Shown here piece by piece: positions 1 through 6,406 of a stretch of 8,441 bases of DNA (the stretch's first letter is position 1; every line of letters starts with the position of its first letter). Both the position numbers and the translations under genes were made by a program. This DNA is from an uncultured bacterium. GTDB taxonomy: Bacteria > Patescibacteriota > Minisyncoccia > Phycocordibacterales > PALSA-1337. The stretch covers positions 1-8,441 of the forward strand of contig CAIVGA010000064.1 of the NCBI GenBank assembly GCA_903905325.1, in the 5' to 3' direction. The notes under the pieces are model-generated. The model searched no databases. It had not been told where the DNA came from and saw only the letters and a program-made list of their open reading frames with translations.

Positions 1-2
1 CA

Positions 3-266
3 GAATGGCGGGCCGAGCTCTGGCGATTACGTGATCAGCTCTTTGTTGCTTTACCGGCAACTCTTTCCATCAGCTCATTAGGCTATTTGAGCCTACTGGT
101 AACATCATGGCTGATATGATGGCTGACACTTGGCATCGGCCGACACTCTCCGCTGTCTCTCGACACCAATCTGGCCCGCCGCAGCCGTCAAAGACAATGT
201 GCTGGTCGCGTGACGAATACCTTTAATCCCGAAACTCTGGTGGCGCTGGTAAGTCGGGTCTGGTAA
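3..266 (+). pseudogene. C-terminal fragment of a probable membrane protein, interrupted by TGA
   Basis: One plus-strand frame is open from the window edge to a TAA at 264-266 except for a TGA at 117-119. The first part (about residues 10-38) is strongly hydrophobic and reads like a membrane segment; the part after the TGA is polar and arginine-rich. The TGA lies in a 12-bp imperfect tandem duplication (107-130 region, ATGGCTGA at 107-114 and 119-126). The equivalent codon of the first copy is TCA, so a single C-to-G change explains the stop. Base composition is GC-richer than the genes to the right, so this is probably host or backbone DNA next to the AT-rich element. I do not recognise the family. 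It could also be non-coding sequence that is open by chance. Confidence 0.3.
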
Positions 267-277
267 CAGCCACGGTA

Positions 278-1414
278 CTATGCAGCAGCCATGAACAATT
301 CCATCAAGGTATCGGTAGCCCCAATGTTATCGACAAGTATCTTGACTAATTTCGGCGCAACACACTCACCGATGACATCGCGCAGAAATTCCTCCGAAAT
401 TTCGTCCGGCGACAAATGGTCGATCCAGTCCTCAGGAAGCCCAGTTAATATTATAATTTCACGGACTGACAACGGTCGTGCATCACTCCACGTATCGCCA
501 TAGGGGCGCCCAGGGTGTACGCTGCACTGGTTGTTACATCCACCGTTTGACCTTGTTATAGTCGTCGCAGGACGATCCCACCACATTCTTTTGTATGCCG
601 TATCAAATGCCTTAATGGGGCGTAACTTATTAAGTTTTTTATCGAATACAGTGGGACGAAAGTCAGGGTTCTCATTATAAAATGCCGAAGCGCCTGTCGG
701 AGTATTTTTCATCCACTCAACGTGCCTTTCATTAAGACTTTTGATGTGGTGCCAAGGCAAGCCACTTGACATGTTTGTTTCTAAGGAAGGCAAGTGGCCT
801 ATTGCTTGCCTTACCGTCTGGTAAGGCAGTATCTTGTCTGGCAATATCCAGATGTTCGGTTTTTTTGAGATAAGAATAAACAAGCGACGCCGGTGTTGTG
901 GCGTTCCATAGTCCGCTGCATCAAGCTTATTAAACGTTACATTATAAGAGTAGCAGAGCCTGCTTACTATGTAGTCATACATAGATACACACTTACCATT
1001 AATAAAGAGTGACGTGTCTGCCATCTGCTGCACATTCTCTATAATACAGTAGTCGGGTTCTATATCCATTATTGCATTTACTGCATGGGTAATAAGGTAA
1101 CTTCTATTGTCATCTGTTTCAGCAAACCGGCGCCCCCGACCTACCTGACCAAGAATGCTCATTGATTGACATGGCGGGGTAGCCAGAATAAAATTAACAC
1201 CAAGTTCTTTAGCCCTTTCAATTATGTTAATGTAGGTTTTTTCACACGAGATATCGCCGACGATCATTTCTGAATGTGGGTGAAGGTTTCTATAAAGTGC
1301 CGCTCTTTCGTGTGAAAGTTCGTTTGCTAACACCATCTTTGCTTTTCCAGAACTCAAATAATATTCTCCAATGCCGATATTTGCAAAGAGACTAAGACCT
1401 CTGAGTTGTTTCAT
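278..1414 (-). CDS. DNA (cytosine-5) methyltransferase, orphan
   Basis: A 378-aa protein that transfers a methyl group from S-adenosylmethionine to C5 of cytosine in DNA. The conserved C5-MTase motifs are visible in order: motif I SLFANIGIGE (about 8-17, AdoMet binding), motif IV TPPCQS (79-84, catalytic Cys82), motif VI ENV (126-128), motif VIII GTPQHRRRLF (170-179, QxRxR), motif IX RPATTITR (281-288) and motif X IGECVAPKLVKIL (348-360). The target-recognition region should lie between VIII and IX (about 180-275). The length is normal and the gene looks intact. The ATG has a GGAGAG Shine-Dalgarno about 6 nt upstream, and the gene has its own promoter at 1464-1491. It is the last gene of the minus-strand cluster, downstream of an adenine methyltransferase. 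No restriction endonuclease is adjacent, so I infer a protective or regulatory orphan enzyme. The specificity cannot be read from the sequence. Confidence 0.95.
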   Translation of the reverse strand: MKQLRGLSLFANIGIGEYYLSSGKAKMVLANELSHERAALYRNLHPHSEMIVGDISCEKTYINIIERAKELGVNFILATPPCQSMSILGQVGRGRRFAETDDNRSYLITHAVNAIMDIEPDYCIIENVQQMADTSLFINGKCVSMYDYIVSRLCYSYNVTFNKLDAADYGTPQHRRRLFILISKKPNIWILPDKILPYQTVRQAIGHLPSLETNMSSGLPWHHIKSLNERHVEWMKNTPTGASAFYNENPDFRPTVFDKKLNKLRPIKAFDTAYKRMWWDRPATTITRSNGGCNNQCSVHPGRPYGDTWSDARPLSVREIIILTGLPEDWIDHLSPDEISEEFLRDVIGECVAPKLVKILVDNIGATDTLMELFMAAA

Positions 1415-1463
1415 TTATACTCTCCATATATTGAATACTGCAACCTTTGTCGGTTAGTTTTGC

Positions 1464-1491
1464 ATTATAACGTATCCGTCGTTATAATCAA
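1464..1491 (-). promoter_or_regulatory. sigma70-like promoter with overlapping palindromic operator for the C5 methyltransferase
   Basis: Read on the minus strand, TTGATT (1486-1491), a 16-bp spacer and a perfect TATAAT (1464-1469) lie about 50 bp upstream of the methyltransferase start. A perfect 9-bp inverted repeat, ATTATAACG (1464-1472) and CGTTATAAT (1480-1488) with a 7-bp spacer, covers the -10 box, the spacer and half of the -35 box. A protein bound there would block RNA polymerase. Some C5 methyltransferases repress their own promoters, so autoregulation is a reasonable inference. A dedicated regulator elsewhere on the element is equally possible. Confidence 0.7.
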
Positions 1492-1545
1492 AGTTATTTG
1501 CTGCGTCTGTCCTACTATTTGCCGTACTTGCGCTTTAAATATGCT

Positions 1546-2511
1546 CTATCTGAATACCGCCAGAATTTCCGTCTCATACCGCCGCGCCGTCGCATATAGG
1601 AGGCGCATCTCATAAATATCTGCGTGACCGTCAAGAAGCGCCCGTATAGTCTCGGAGTTTGCATTTGAATACGTTACTATCGTCTTTGGTCCTGATATTG
1701 TTTTACACCAATCGATGCAATCAATCTGTTGGCTGTTATAAAAGTCGTACCGGTATCCAGTCCGTTTGTCTGCATTTCGGTCGTAGTACGGCGGATCAAC
1801 ATATACAGATGAGTTTTCCAAAATTGGTACGTTTTGATAACTTCCGCACATTATATCAGTGCATTGAAGCGATACATGCCAGTTCATGATATTATCAACA
1901 TCAACGAATATGTGTGGCCCGTTGTTTGAAATATAATAGATTTTGTTGTCACCTCCTTTGTACGATCCGTTAAACCAATTCCTCCTTAATACATAATAAA
2001 TAGCCACCCTCTCTATATCGGTTGCAGTATTGTTGTGATACCTCTCCGCAAAGTTATAAATAAAGTTCTGCCGCGTAATTCCATCAGCCCTATTCGGGAA
2101 CTCCCGACCCATTTCCACAAGACATTCGACAAACTCATATACATTATCTCTTATTGTTAAATATAAGCTTGCGATCTCGCCATCTATGTCATTTATAATA
2201 GCCCGCCTAAATAAGTTATTGTTATACATATAACAATATGCAGAACCAGCCCCGAAGAAAGGTTCGATATAGACCTCACACGCGGAGAAGAATTGAGCAA
2301 TCCCAACATTCCGCTGCAATAGCTTTCGCTTCGCTCCAAAATATCTGAACAGTGGTTGGATTGATTTAGAGCATGTCGTAAAATCAATTTCATAAGAGTA
2401 ATCTGGCTCCGTGTTTTCGTAAACCAGTTTTTTGTTTTCATAACAAGGGACAGCTGATTTGAAATTTGTCTCGCACTGCTCAAAGGTTGGCATGTTGTTT
2501 TTGTACATCAT
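1546..2511 (-). CDS. DNA adenine N6-methyltransferase, D12/Dam class
   Basis: A 321-aa enzyme that methylates adenine N6 in DNA using S-adenosylmethionine. It has the alpha-type (D12 class) motif order: motif X YFGAKRKL (about 57-64), motif I EPFFGAGSAY (83-92, AdoMet binding) and catalytic motif IV DPPYY (239-243), with the target-recognition region between I and IV. I place the start at the ATG at 2511 because GGAG lies 7 nt upstream. An in-frame ATG at 2526 adds five residues and overlaps the stop of a small upstream ORF as TAATG, so it could be used by coupling. The length is slightly above that of E. coli Dam, and the N-terminal 50 residues precede the recognisable fold. It lies 131 bp upstream of the C5 methyltransferase with no restriction gene between them. 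The recognition site is unknown; GATC is only one possibility for this class. Confidence 0.94.
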   Translation of the reverse strand: MMYKNNMPTFEQCETNFKSAVPCYENKKLVYENTEPDYSYEIDFTTCSKSIQPLFRYFGAKRKLLQRNVGIAQFFSACEVYIEPFFGAGSAYCYMYNNNLFRRAIINDIDGEIASLYLTIRDNVYEFVECLVEMGREFPNRADGITRQNFIYNFAERYHNNTATDIERVAIYYVLRRNWFNGSYKGGDNKIYYISNNGPHIFVDVDNIMNWHVSLQCTDIMCGSYQNVPILENSSVYVDPPYYDRNADKRTGYRYDFYNSQQIDCIDWCKTISGPKTIVTYSNANSETIRALLDGHADIYEMRLLYATARRYETEILAVFR

Positions 2512-2525
2512 GGCACGTCTCCGCA

Positions 2526-2600
2526 TTACAAGTTTCGGTGTGTTTCCAGTGGGATATGCGGTATGCGGTTGCTTATTTTGCTCGTGTCTTCGACCTCCAT
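2526..2600 (-). CDS. possible 24-codon ORF upstream of the adenine methyltransferase
   Basis: A short minus-strand reading frame starts at an ATG (2598-2600) and ends in a TAA that overlaps the longer-form ATG of the methyltransferase as TAATG. It fills most of the gap to the upstream gene at 2617. The only Shine-Dalgarno candidate (AAGG) is about 11 nt away, which is poor. It could be a coupling or leader peptide, or chance. Its product is polar and not recognised. Confidence 0.2.
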   Translation of the reverse strand: MEVEDTSKISNRIPHIPLETHRNL

Positions 2601-2616
2601 ATTAGTGTCGCCTTAA

Positions 2617-3258
2617 CTAAAGTATAAGATCCAGTGAGAGCTTTTTCACAATTGGCAAGCTGGTAATACGATGCACAATTCCCCAATGACGGTTTGTTCT
2701 ATCAGCCATGATTGTGATGTCACGATCCTCTTTGCTTGCGTTAATATTGATCCACCCAACCAAATGCTTCTCTCTTCCGATTTGAAATCCAGACCGCTTA
2801 TGTACCCATCCATAAATTGCGTTGTCCGAAATATATTTTGCTATAGCAATTCCAAATCCAATCTCGTTCTTAAATGAATTTCCACCGACAGATTTGTAAT
2901 ATTTAAAAGCTTCCTTCGTTACAATATGCCCAAGCCCCCAACCGGTGAATAGTTTATCAAAAACAAATTCATTAAGTTCTGGGTTCTGACCGGCATCAGG
3001 AATTACCAGAGCATTGGGTGGAGGGTTTTTGCCTGAATAAACAGTATCCCATACCCTGTTGTTATCTTGTAGCTTTTCAATTAAACTATCAATTGCCCTC
3101 TTCTTATTAAGTGCTTTGAATTTAATTTTCATGGCCGACCGCTTCAGAGATACGGTTTGTCCGGTATAATCGTCTGTGTAATAGAACATTCCATCAACAA
3201 TAATATGGATGTTATACTTTGAGATTAACAGGTCGATCTCGTTTGTGTTGGTCGTCAT
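2617..3258 (-). CDS. hypothetical protein (213 aa)
   Basis: I do not recognise this protein. It appears soluble, without a signal peptide or membrane segment. The N-terminal third is lysine-rich and of mixed charge. The C-terminal half has several aromatic and glycine clusters (for example GWGLGH, IYGWVHKRSGF, RHWGIVHR), suggesting a folded domain. The start is the ATG at 3258, with GGAGGC five nt upstream. A longer form from a TTG at 3309, abutting the previous stop, has no comparable ribosome site. The gene follows the 3310-3912 gene by 51 bp on the same strand and precedes the adenine methyltransferase, so the three are probably co-transcribed. Its position with methyltransferases hints at modification, anti-restriction or defence, but this is only context. 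Confidence 0.8.
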   Translation of the reverse strand: MTTNTNEIDLLISKYNIHIIVDGMFYYTDDYTGQTVSLKRSAMKIKFKALNKKRAIDSLIEKLQDNNRVWDTVYSGKNPPPNALVIPDAGQNPELNEFVFDKLFTGWGLGHIVTKEAFKYYKSVGGNSFKNEIGFGIAIAKYISDNAIYGWVHKRSGFQIGREKHLVGWININASKEDRDITIMADRTNRHWGIVHRITSLPIVKKLSLDLIL

Positions 3259-3309
3259 GATAGCCTCCGTTACATTGAAAGGTGTGTATTGGTAGGTGGT
3301 TCGGTGCAA

Positions 3310-3912
3310 TCAGTCCATCATATGATTAGATGATCTTGTTTTTCTAAGCGCATGATACATCCCTCTTTGGTTAGGCAAATAAACATCAATCTGTTTTGCT
3401 TTTAACTTTTTACTGCAAATCTTGAGCTTGTTGTTTCCATGTAGGTATATATCGTAGTTACTTGCATTGGCTTCGCGTTCCTTTTGTATATGTTCAAGCA
3501 TTTTTACAAGTTGTTCCTGGTCACCGATGTATAGACCCCGCTCAATATATGTAGTAATATATAATAATCCGTCAGTATTTTCGTATGGACAGTGACCGCT
3601 TCTGACCATAAGTATATTCATTCCATTCTTTCTTGTGATATGCCCGTACTCCATATCGAACTTGATCGCATCAACACTCATATCTTTTATTACCTGAACC
3701 AATATCCCGGGACTCCCGTGGTCTGATGCAGGAATGTATCTATTGTAGATTCGTTCAATAGCATGTTTTGTCCATATGAAATGCGTGCTTACTAAATTAT
3801 TATCATTGTATTTAAAGGTTCCCTTCCCATCGTCGTTACCTATATAGAGTGCAACACCTGTAATAGTCGCAGATGCACTGGTTAGTTCTGCGGCACATAC
3901 AATATGTATCAC
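3310..3912 (-). CDS. hypothetical protein (200 aa) with an HAxER-type motif
   Basis: The 200-aa frame begins at a GTG (3910-3912); no upstream ATG is possible because an in-frame TAG lies at 3922-3924. A weak GGTAGG precedes it. Around residues 50-58 the motif H-A-x-E-R-x3-R occurs, followed later by a short beta-like stretch (LLYITTYIERG, about 116-126). That order recalls small toxin-like families such as DUF4258, but the protein is about twice their length and I would not assign it. The C-terminal quarter is lysine-rich and basic, consistent with nucleic-acid binding. It is followed at 51 bp by the next hypothetical gene. The first 77 nt overlap another open frame that continues upstream, so a frameshift near 3920 that removed the true N-terminus cannot be excluded. 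Confidence 0.7.
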   Translation of the reverse strand: MIHIVCAAELTSASATITGVALYIGNDDGKGTFKYNDNNLVSTHFIWTKHAIERIYNRYIPASDHGSPGILVQVIKDMSVDAIKFDMEYGHITRKNGMNILMVRSGHCPYENTDGLLYITTYIERGLYIGDQEQLVKMLEHIQKEREANASNYDIYLHGNNKLKICSKKLKAKQIDVYLPNQRGMYHALRKTRSSNHMMD

Positions 3913-4197
3913 TACACAAGCCTACCATCATATAGATTTCTATTACCATGCAATCGCCAATGTTGCCATGCCTAAATCTGCATAGCCGTAATTCGATTGC
4001 TTCATGGGCTTCTTCAAGTTTATGCAATTTGTTCAATTCGGTATTTCATATTTCACCAGCTTTAATTTCTTCTGTTGCCACATTTATCAATGCTCCGTCA
4101 AAACATCGCCTTATTTTTTTACCGGCTACATTTTCGTGCTACGGTTTGTAGGATCAGTACCCGTAATTATTTCTGCCCAAAGATAATTAAGCGTCCT
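3836..4197 (-). pseudogene. decayed or frameshifted minus-strand coding stretch
   Basis: Three pieces of coding-like sequence lie end to end. Piece one is open at 4126-4197 and has no start codon. Piece two, in the next frame, runs from about 4140 to a TGA at 4046-4048 and also lacks a good start. Piece three continues in that same frame after the TGA, with only a TTG start (4034-4036), to a stop at 3836, the last 77 nt overlapping the 3310-3912 gene. Piece one passes into piece two around an A-run at 4131-4134. None of the pieces has a convincing ribosome site. I infer a gene remnant broken by one frameshift and one nonsense codon. Alternatively piece three may be a real small protein starting at TTG. 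Confidence 0.3.
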
Positions 4198-4308
4198 TCA
4201 TTTAAAAAGTGCGGTGAATCATTTAAGTAGTAGAGCCACCATGGGCGGAAAGGCTGTCAGAGACATTGCCCCCCCTTTTACAAAACCACACGACAAGTCG
4301 CCGAAGAT

Positions 4309-4422
4309 TTGCGTCCTGATGCGTCCATGTCAATTATGGCTGGCTTTTCAGTGCGTTACATCCGGACGCAAGCCCGCTATCAATTGGGGCTTGCGTCCAC
4401 CACAACATCCATTGCGTCCTGA
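4309..4422 (+). repeat. TTGCGTCC iterons
   Basis: The octamer TTGCGTCC occurs at 4309-4316, 4391-4398 and 4412-4419, and inverted at 4364-4371. The first and last copies extend to an identical 11-mer, TTGCGTCCTGA (4309-4319 and 4412-4422). Shorter GCGTCC copies lie at 4191 and 4321. This density of a GC-rich hexamer in an AT-rich element is far above chance. The likely role is binding by a replication or partition protein. Confidence 0.7.
4364..4398. repeat. 12-bp perfect hairpin inside the iteron array
   Basis: GGACGCAAGCCC (4364-4375) is the exact reverse complement of GGGCTTGCGTCC (4387-4398), with an 11-nt loop. Each arm contains one TTGCGTCC iteron. No T-run follows on either strand, so it is not an intrinsic terminator. 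It could be a cruciform or single-strand initiation site, or a dimer binding site for the iteron-binding protein. Confidence 0.75.
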
Positions 4423-4465
4423 CCGGTTTGGCCCCCGTTAGGAATACAGGCACGTTGCTTCGGCG

Positions 4466-4720
4466 TGGAGGTGATTTGTTACCGACTAATGTTACTAACT
4501 ATCTGATATTACGAACGACTTGGATTTCTGGAGGTAATTGAGGTGATTTTTGCCATTTTTAAACCGTATAACTTTCCAAGGAATATTTTTTGTATCAGTC
4601 GATTTATTTTGCTAAAAATTGCCACATTACCTCCAATAATCCTAATTATCGTTTAATTTCAGACAGTTGCCAGCATTCCGGCATAACCAAATCACCTCCA
4701 AATTGCCTCAATTACCTCCA
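4466..4720. repeat. seven TGRGGYRATT decamers in opposing blocks
   Basis: Plus-strand copies: 4466-4475, 4529-4538 and 4539-4548. Minus-strand copies: 4626-4635, 4691-4700, 4701-4710 and 4711-4720. The last three are exactly tandem with a 10-bp period, so they lie on one face of the helix. The two plus copies at 4529-4548 are likewise tandem. Longer matches exist: 4529-4543 is the exact reverse complement of 4706-4720 (15 bp), and 4466-4478 of 4688-4700 (13 bp). The two blocks face each other across AT-rich DNA. The rightmost copy overlaps the helicase stop codon. Confidence 0.8.
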
Positions 4721-6406
4721 TTCATTTTCCAGTGCTTTCTGTAATTCTGCGACTTCTTCTTTATTTTTTGATGCGGAAGCGGTTGCCTTCTTATATTGCT
4801 CGTTAAACTCATTTGCTATATACTCATTTGGATTATCAGTAATGCAGTAATATACCTTCTTTCTCGTTTCCATATACAACCCAAATACATCTGGTTTCTT
4901 GGCATCGAGCAACTTCCCAGCTTCTTTGTCGTATTTGCGAAAGTATGCCTTTATTTCCCGACTTAACCTTATTGATGTGATTTCGGGAATTCCCTTGTCG
5001 CCAAGATAGTTGTTTATATGCAAACGTATGCCTTCATGTGTAAGCAGTTTATTGTGTGGGATTTCATATTTTCCAAACACTTCCATCCCGTCAACCCCCC
5101 TTTCCGGCACGGCAATATCATCAAGCACTTGCTTAATAAGTGGCTTTGATTCATTCATTATCGCAATGCGGTGCTTTGTGAGTGGTGGCGTTTTAAGGAA
5201 TTCGTAATCTACTTCCACATTCTCTAATATCCAGGCAAATCCCCGACATATCGACCCCCACCGATCAGGATGCTCCTCCTGCAATGCGCGAATATCAGAC
5301 GCAACCTTTTTCCACTTTGGGTCATCGGTTGTCTTCAGAAATGCGTTCCTTCTGTCTGTTGGGTCAAATGCAATAATTGGATACAGATTGTTGCTAAATA
5401 ATATATGGTTACCGATATTTATAACAAAGTAGACATCCCGCCCTTTAAATTTTATTGCACTCTGCGGCTCGCATGTATGCTCTTTCATCCAGTTTACCCA
5501 TTCAGACTGCTTCCACCTACCCATCCCAGTTTCCACGACAAATTCATCCCAAACAACTAACACCTTTCCATGTAATGAGTTTCCAGTCCAACCCTTTTCT
5601 ATTTCAACTTTATCTAAAGTCCCAACGGATTTTGGACCAAGAATATTCTTCATAACCTCCGCCAATGTACCCTTGCCTACTCCATTTTGCTCGCCAACGA
5701 TCCAGAGATTTAACTGAAGATTGATCCCTGGGCGTTGGTATATGGCAGCAAGCCAATTCATTATCAGCTTGAACTCTAAGCTACTATAATTGTTTGATAA
5801 AATTTGCCTCAGAATTCCACAAAACTGCTCATCATCATTTTCGCAGATTTCGTCTTGATCACACAAAGACCGATATACAAGATTAATAAACAATTGCGTA
5901 TCTTTACTAATTGCATCTTGCTCATTACCGATCAATATGTTAGTATTATCTTTGTTGAAACAGTGGCGCTCATTATAAGTAACAAACTGTGGTCCGAGAG
6001 GAATTGATATTGTATTGTCGAGGTGGGGGCACGACCCCACCTTAACATTAATCTTTTTATCGGCTTTTTTATCGCACTCGACAATTCTCTCCTCCTTTCC
6101 GGAGAAGAATGTTTCAATCATCTTATCATCTACGTACATTCCAGAAGAGAGTTGTTCAAGTTTCCAACTATTCTCGGCTCCCTTTTGGGCAGAGTTAAGC
6201 GAGTCATATGCCCTCCAAGAGTTTCTAAAGTTTGGTATTTTCAGATAGTATTTGTCTCCGACCATAACGCACTTACGGGCAAGCTCCAGAAGGTCTATTG
6301 GATCATACACTTGATCATCGTCTACTTTACCGACCGACCAAATATGATCATCAAAATTGTACTCTTTTATTAAACTTGGGTTTACCCCACATACAGGTTT
6401 AGCCAT
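4712..6406 (-). CDS. superfamily-3 (D5-like) replicative helicase
   Basis: A 564-aa ATPase that I infer unwinds DNA at the element's origin. A Walker A motif, GEQNGVGKGT (238-247), is followed by Walker B VLVVWDE (282-288), a sensor/motif C-like ILFSNN (335-340) and an arginine-finger-like DRR (351-353). This is the order and spacing of SF3 helicases in the P4/D5 primase-helicase group (DUF5906-like). The N-terminal 200 residues are not recognised and may be a D5-N-like region. The C-terminal 150 residues are probably a DNA-binding or origin-recognition part, ending in a charged lysine/glutamate helix. The start is the ATG at 6406, preceded by GGAG at 8 nt. It overlaps the primase stop by 8 nt (ATGGCTAA), indicating translational coupling. 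In-frame upstream starts would lengthen the overlap and lack such a site. Prim-pol and helicase are often fused in one polypeptide; here they are separate. The end of the gene runs into the iterons. Confidence 0.88.
   Translation of the reverse strand: MAKPVCGVNPSLIKEYNFDDHIWSVGKVDDDQVYDPIDLLELARKCVMVGDKYYLKIPNFRNSWRAYDSLNSAQKGAENSWKLEQLSSGMYVDDKMIETFFSGKEERIVECDKKADKKINVKVGSCPHLDNTISIPLGPQFVTYNERHCFNKDNTNILIGNEQDAISKDTQLFINLVYRSLCDQDEICENDDEQFCGILRQILSNNYSSLEFKLIMNWLAAIYQRPGINLQLNLWIVGEQNGVGKGTLAEVMKNILGPKSVGTLDKVEIEKGWTGNSLHGKVLVVWDEFVVETGMGRWKQSEWVNWMKEHTCEPQSAIKFKGRDVYFVINIGNHILFSNNLYPIIAFDPTDRRNAFLKTTDDPKWKKVASDIRALQEEHPDRWGSICRGFAWILENVEVDYEFLKTPPLTKHRIAIMNESKPLIKQVLDDIAVPERGVDGMEVFGKYEIPHNKLLTHEGIRLHINNYLGDKGIPEITSIRLSREIKAYFRKYDKEAGKLLDAKKPDVFGLYMETRKKVYYCITDNPNEYIANEFNEQYKKATASASKNKEEVAELQKALENEWR

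Larger units (their letters stand above)
4191..4720. other. candidate origin of replication
   Basis: This gene-poor stretch lies directly behind the helicase gene and holds two separate repeat families plus an AT-rich core (about 4546-4680), the usual architecture of an iteron origin. GCGTCC occurs five times on the plus strand (4191, 4311, 4321, 4393, 4414) and once on the minus strand (4364-4369). A second family of seven decamers lies at 4466-4720. A 12-bp perfect hairpin sits among the first family. In P4-like elements the origin also consists of short repeats bound by the element's own replication protein, and here a prim-pol/helicase pair is adjacent. I saw no DnaA box. A partitioning or transcription-control region is the main alternative. 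Confidence 0.6.

Noticed and set aside
117..119. TGA recoded as an amino acid, together with the in-frame TGA at 4046-4048
   Set aside because: TGA is the natural stop of the 3310-3912 gene and of the transposase, and no selenocysteine-type structure is evident, so these two are better read as nonsense codons or gene ends.
4269..4275. Run of seven C as a possible slippage site or terminator element
   Set aside because: No coding frame crosses it convincingly and no hairpin with correct spacing lies beside it.
4364..4398. Intrinsic terminator for the helicase transcript
   Set aside because: The stem is perfect but neither side has a T-run, and the arms are copies of the iteron.
4214..4441. 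Plus-strand open frame of 75 codons in the GC-richer part of the origin region
   Set aside because: It consists largely of the iteron and hairpin sequence, has no ribosome site and reads as low-plausibility peptide. Repeats explain the region better.
3913..4711. CRISPR array or tRNA attachment site in the 800-bp gene-poor stretch
   Set aside because: The repeats are 8-15 bp without regular spacers, and no cloverleaf or long direct repeat is visible.
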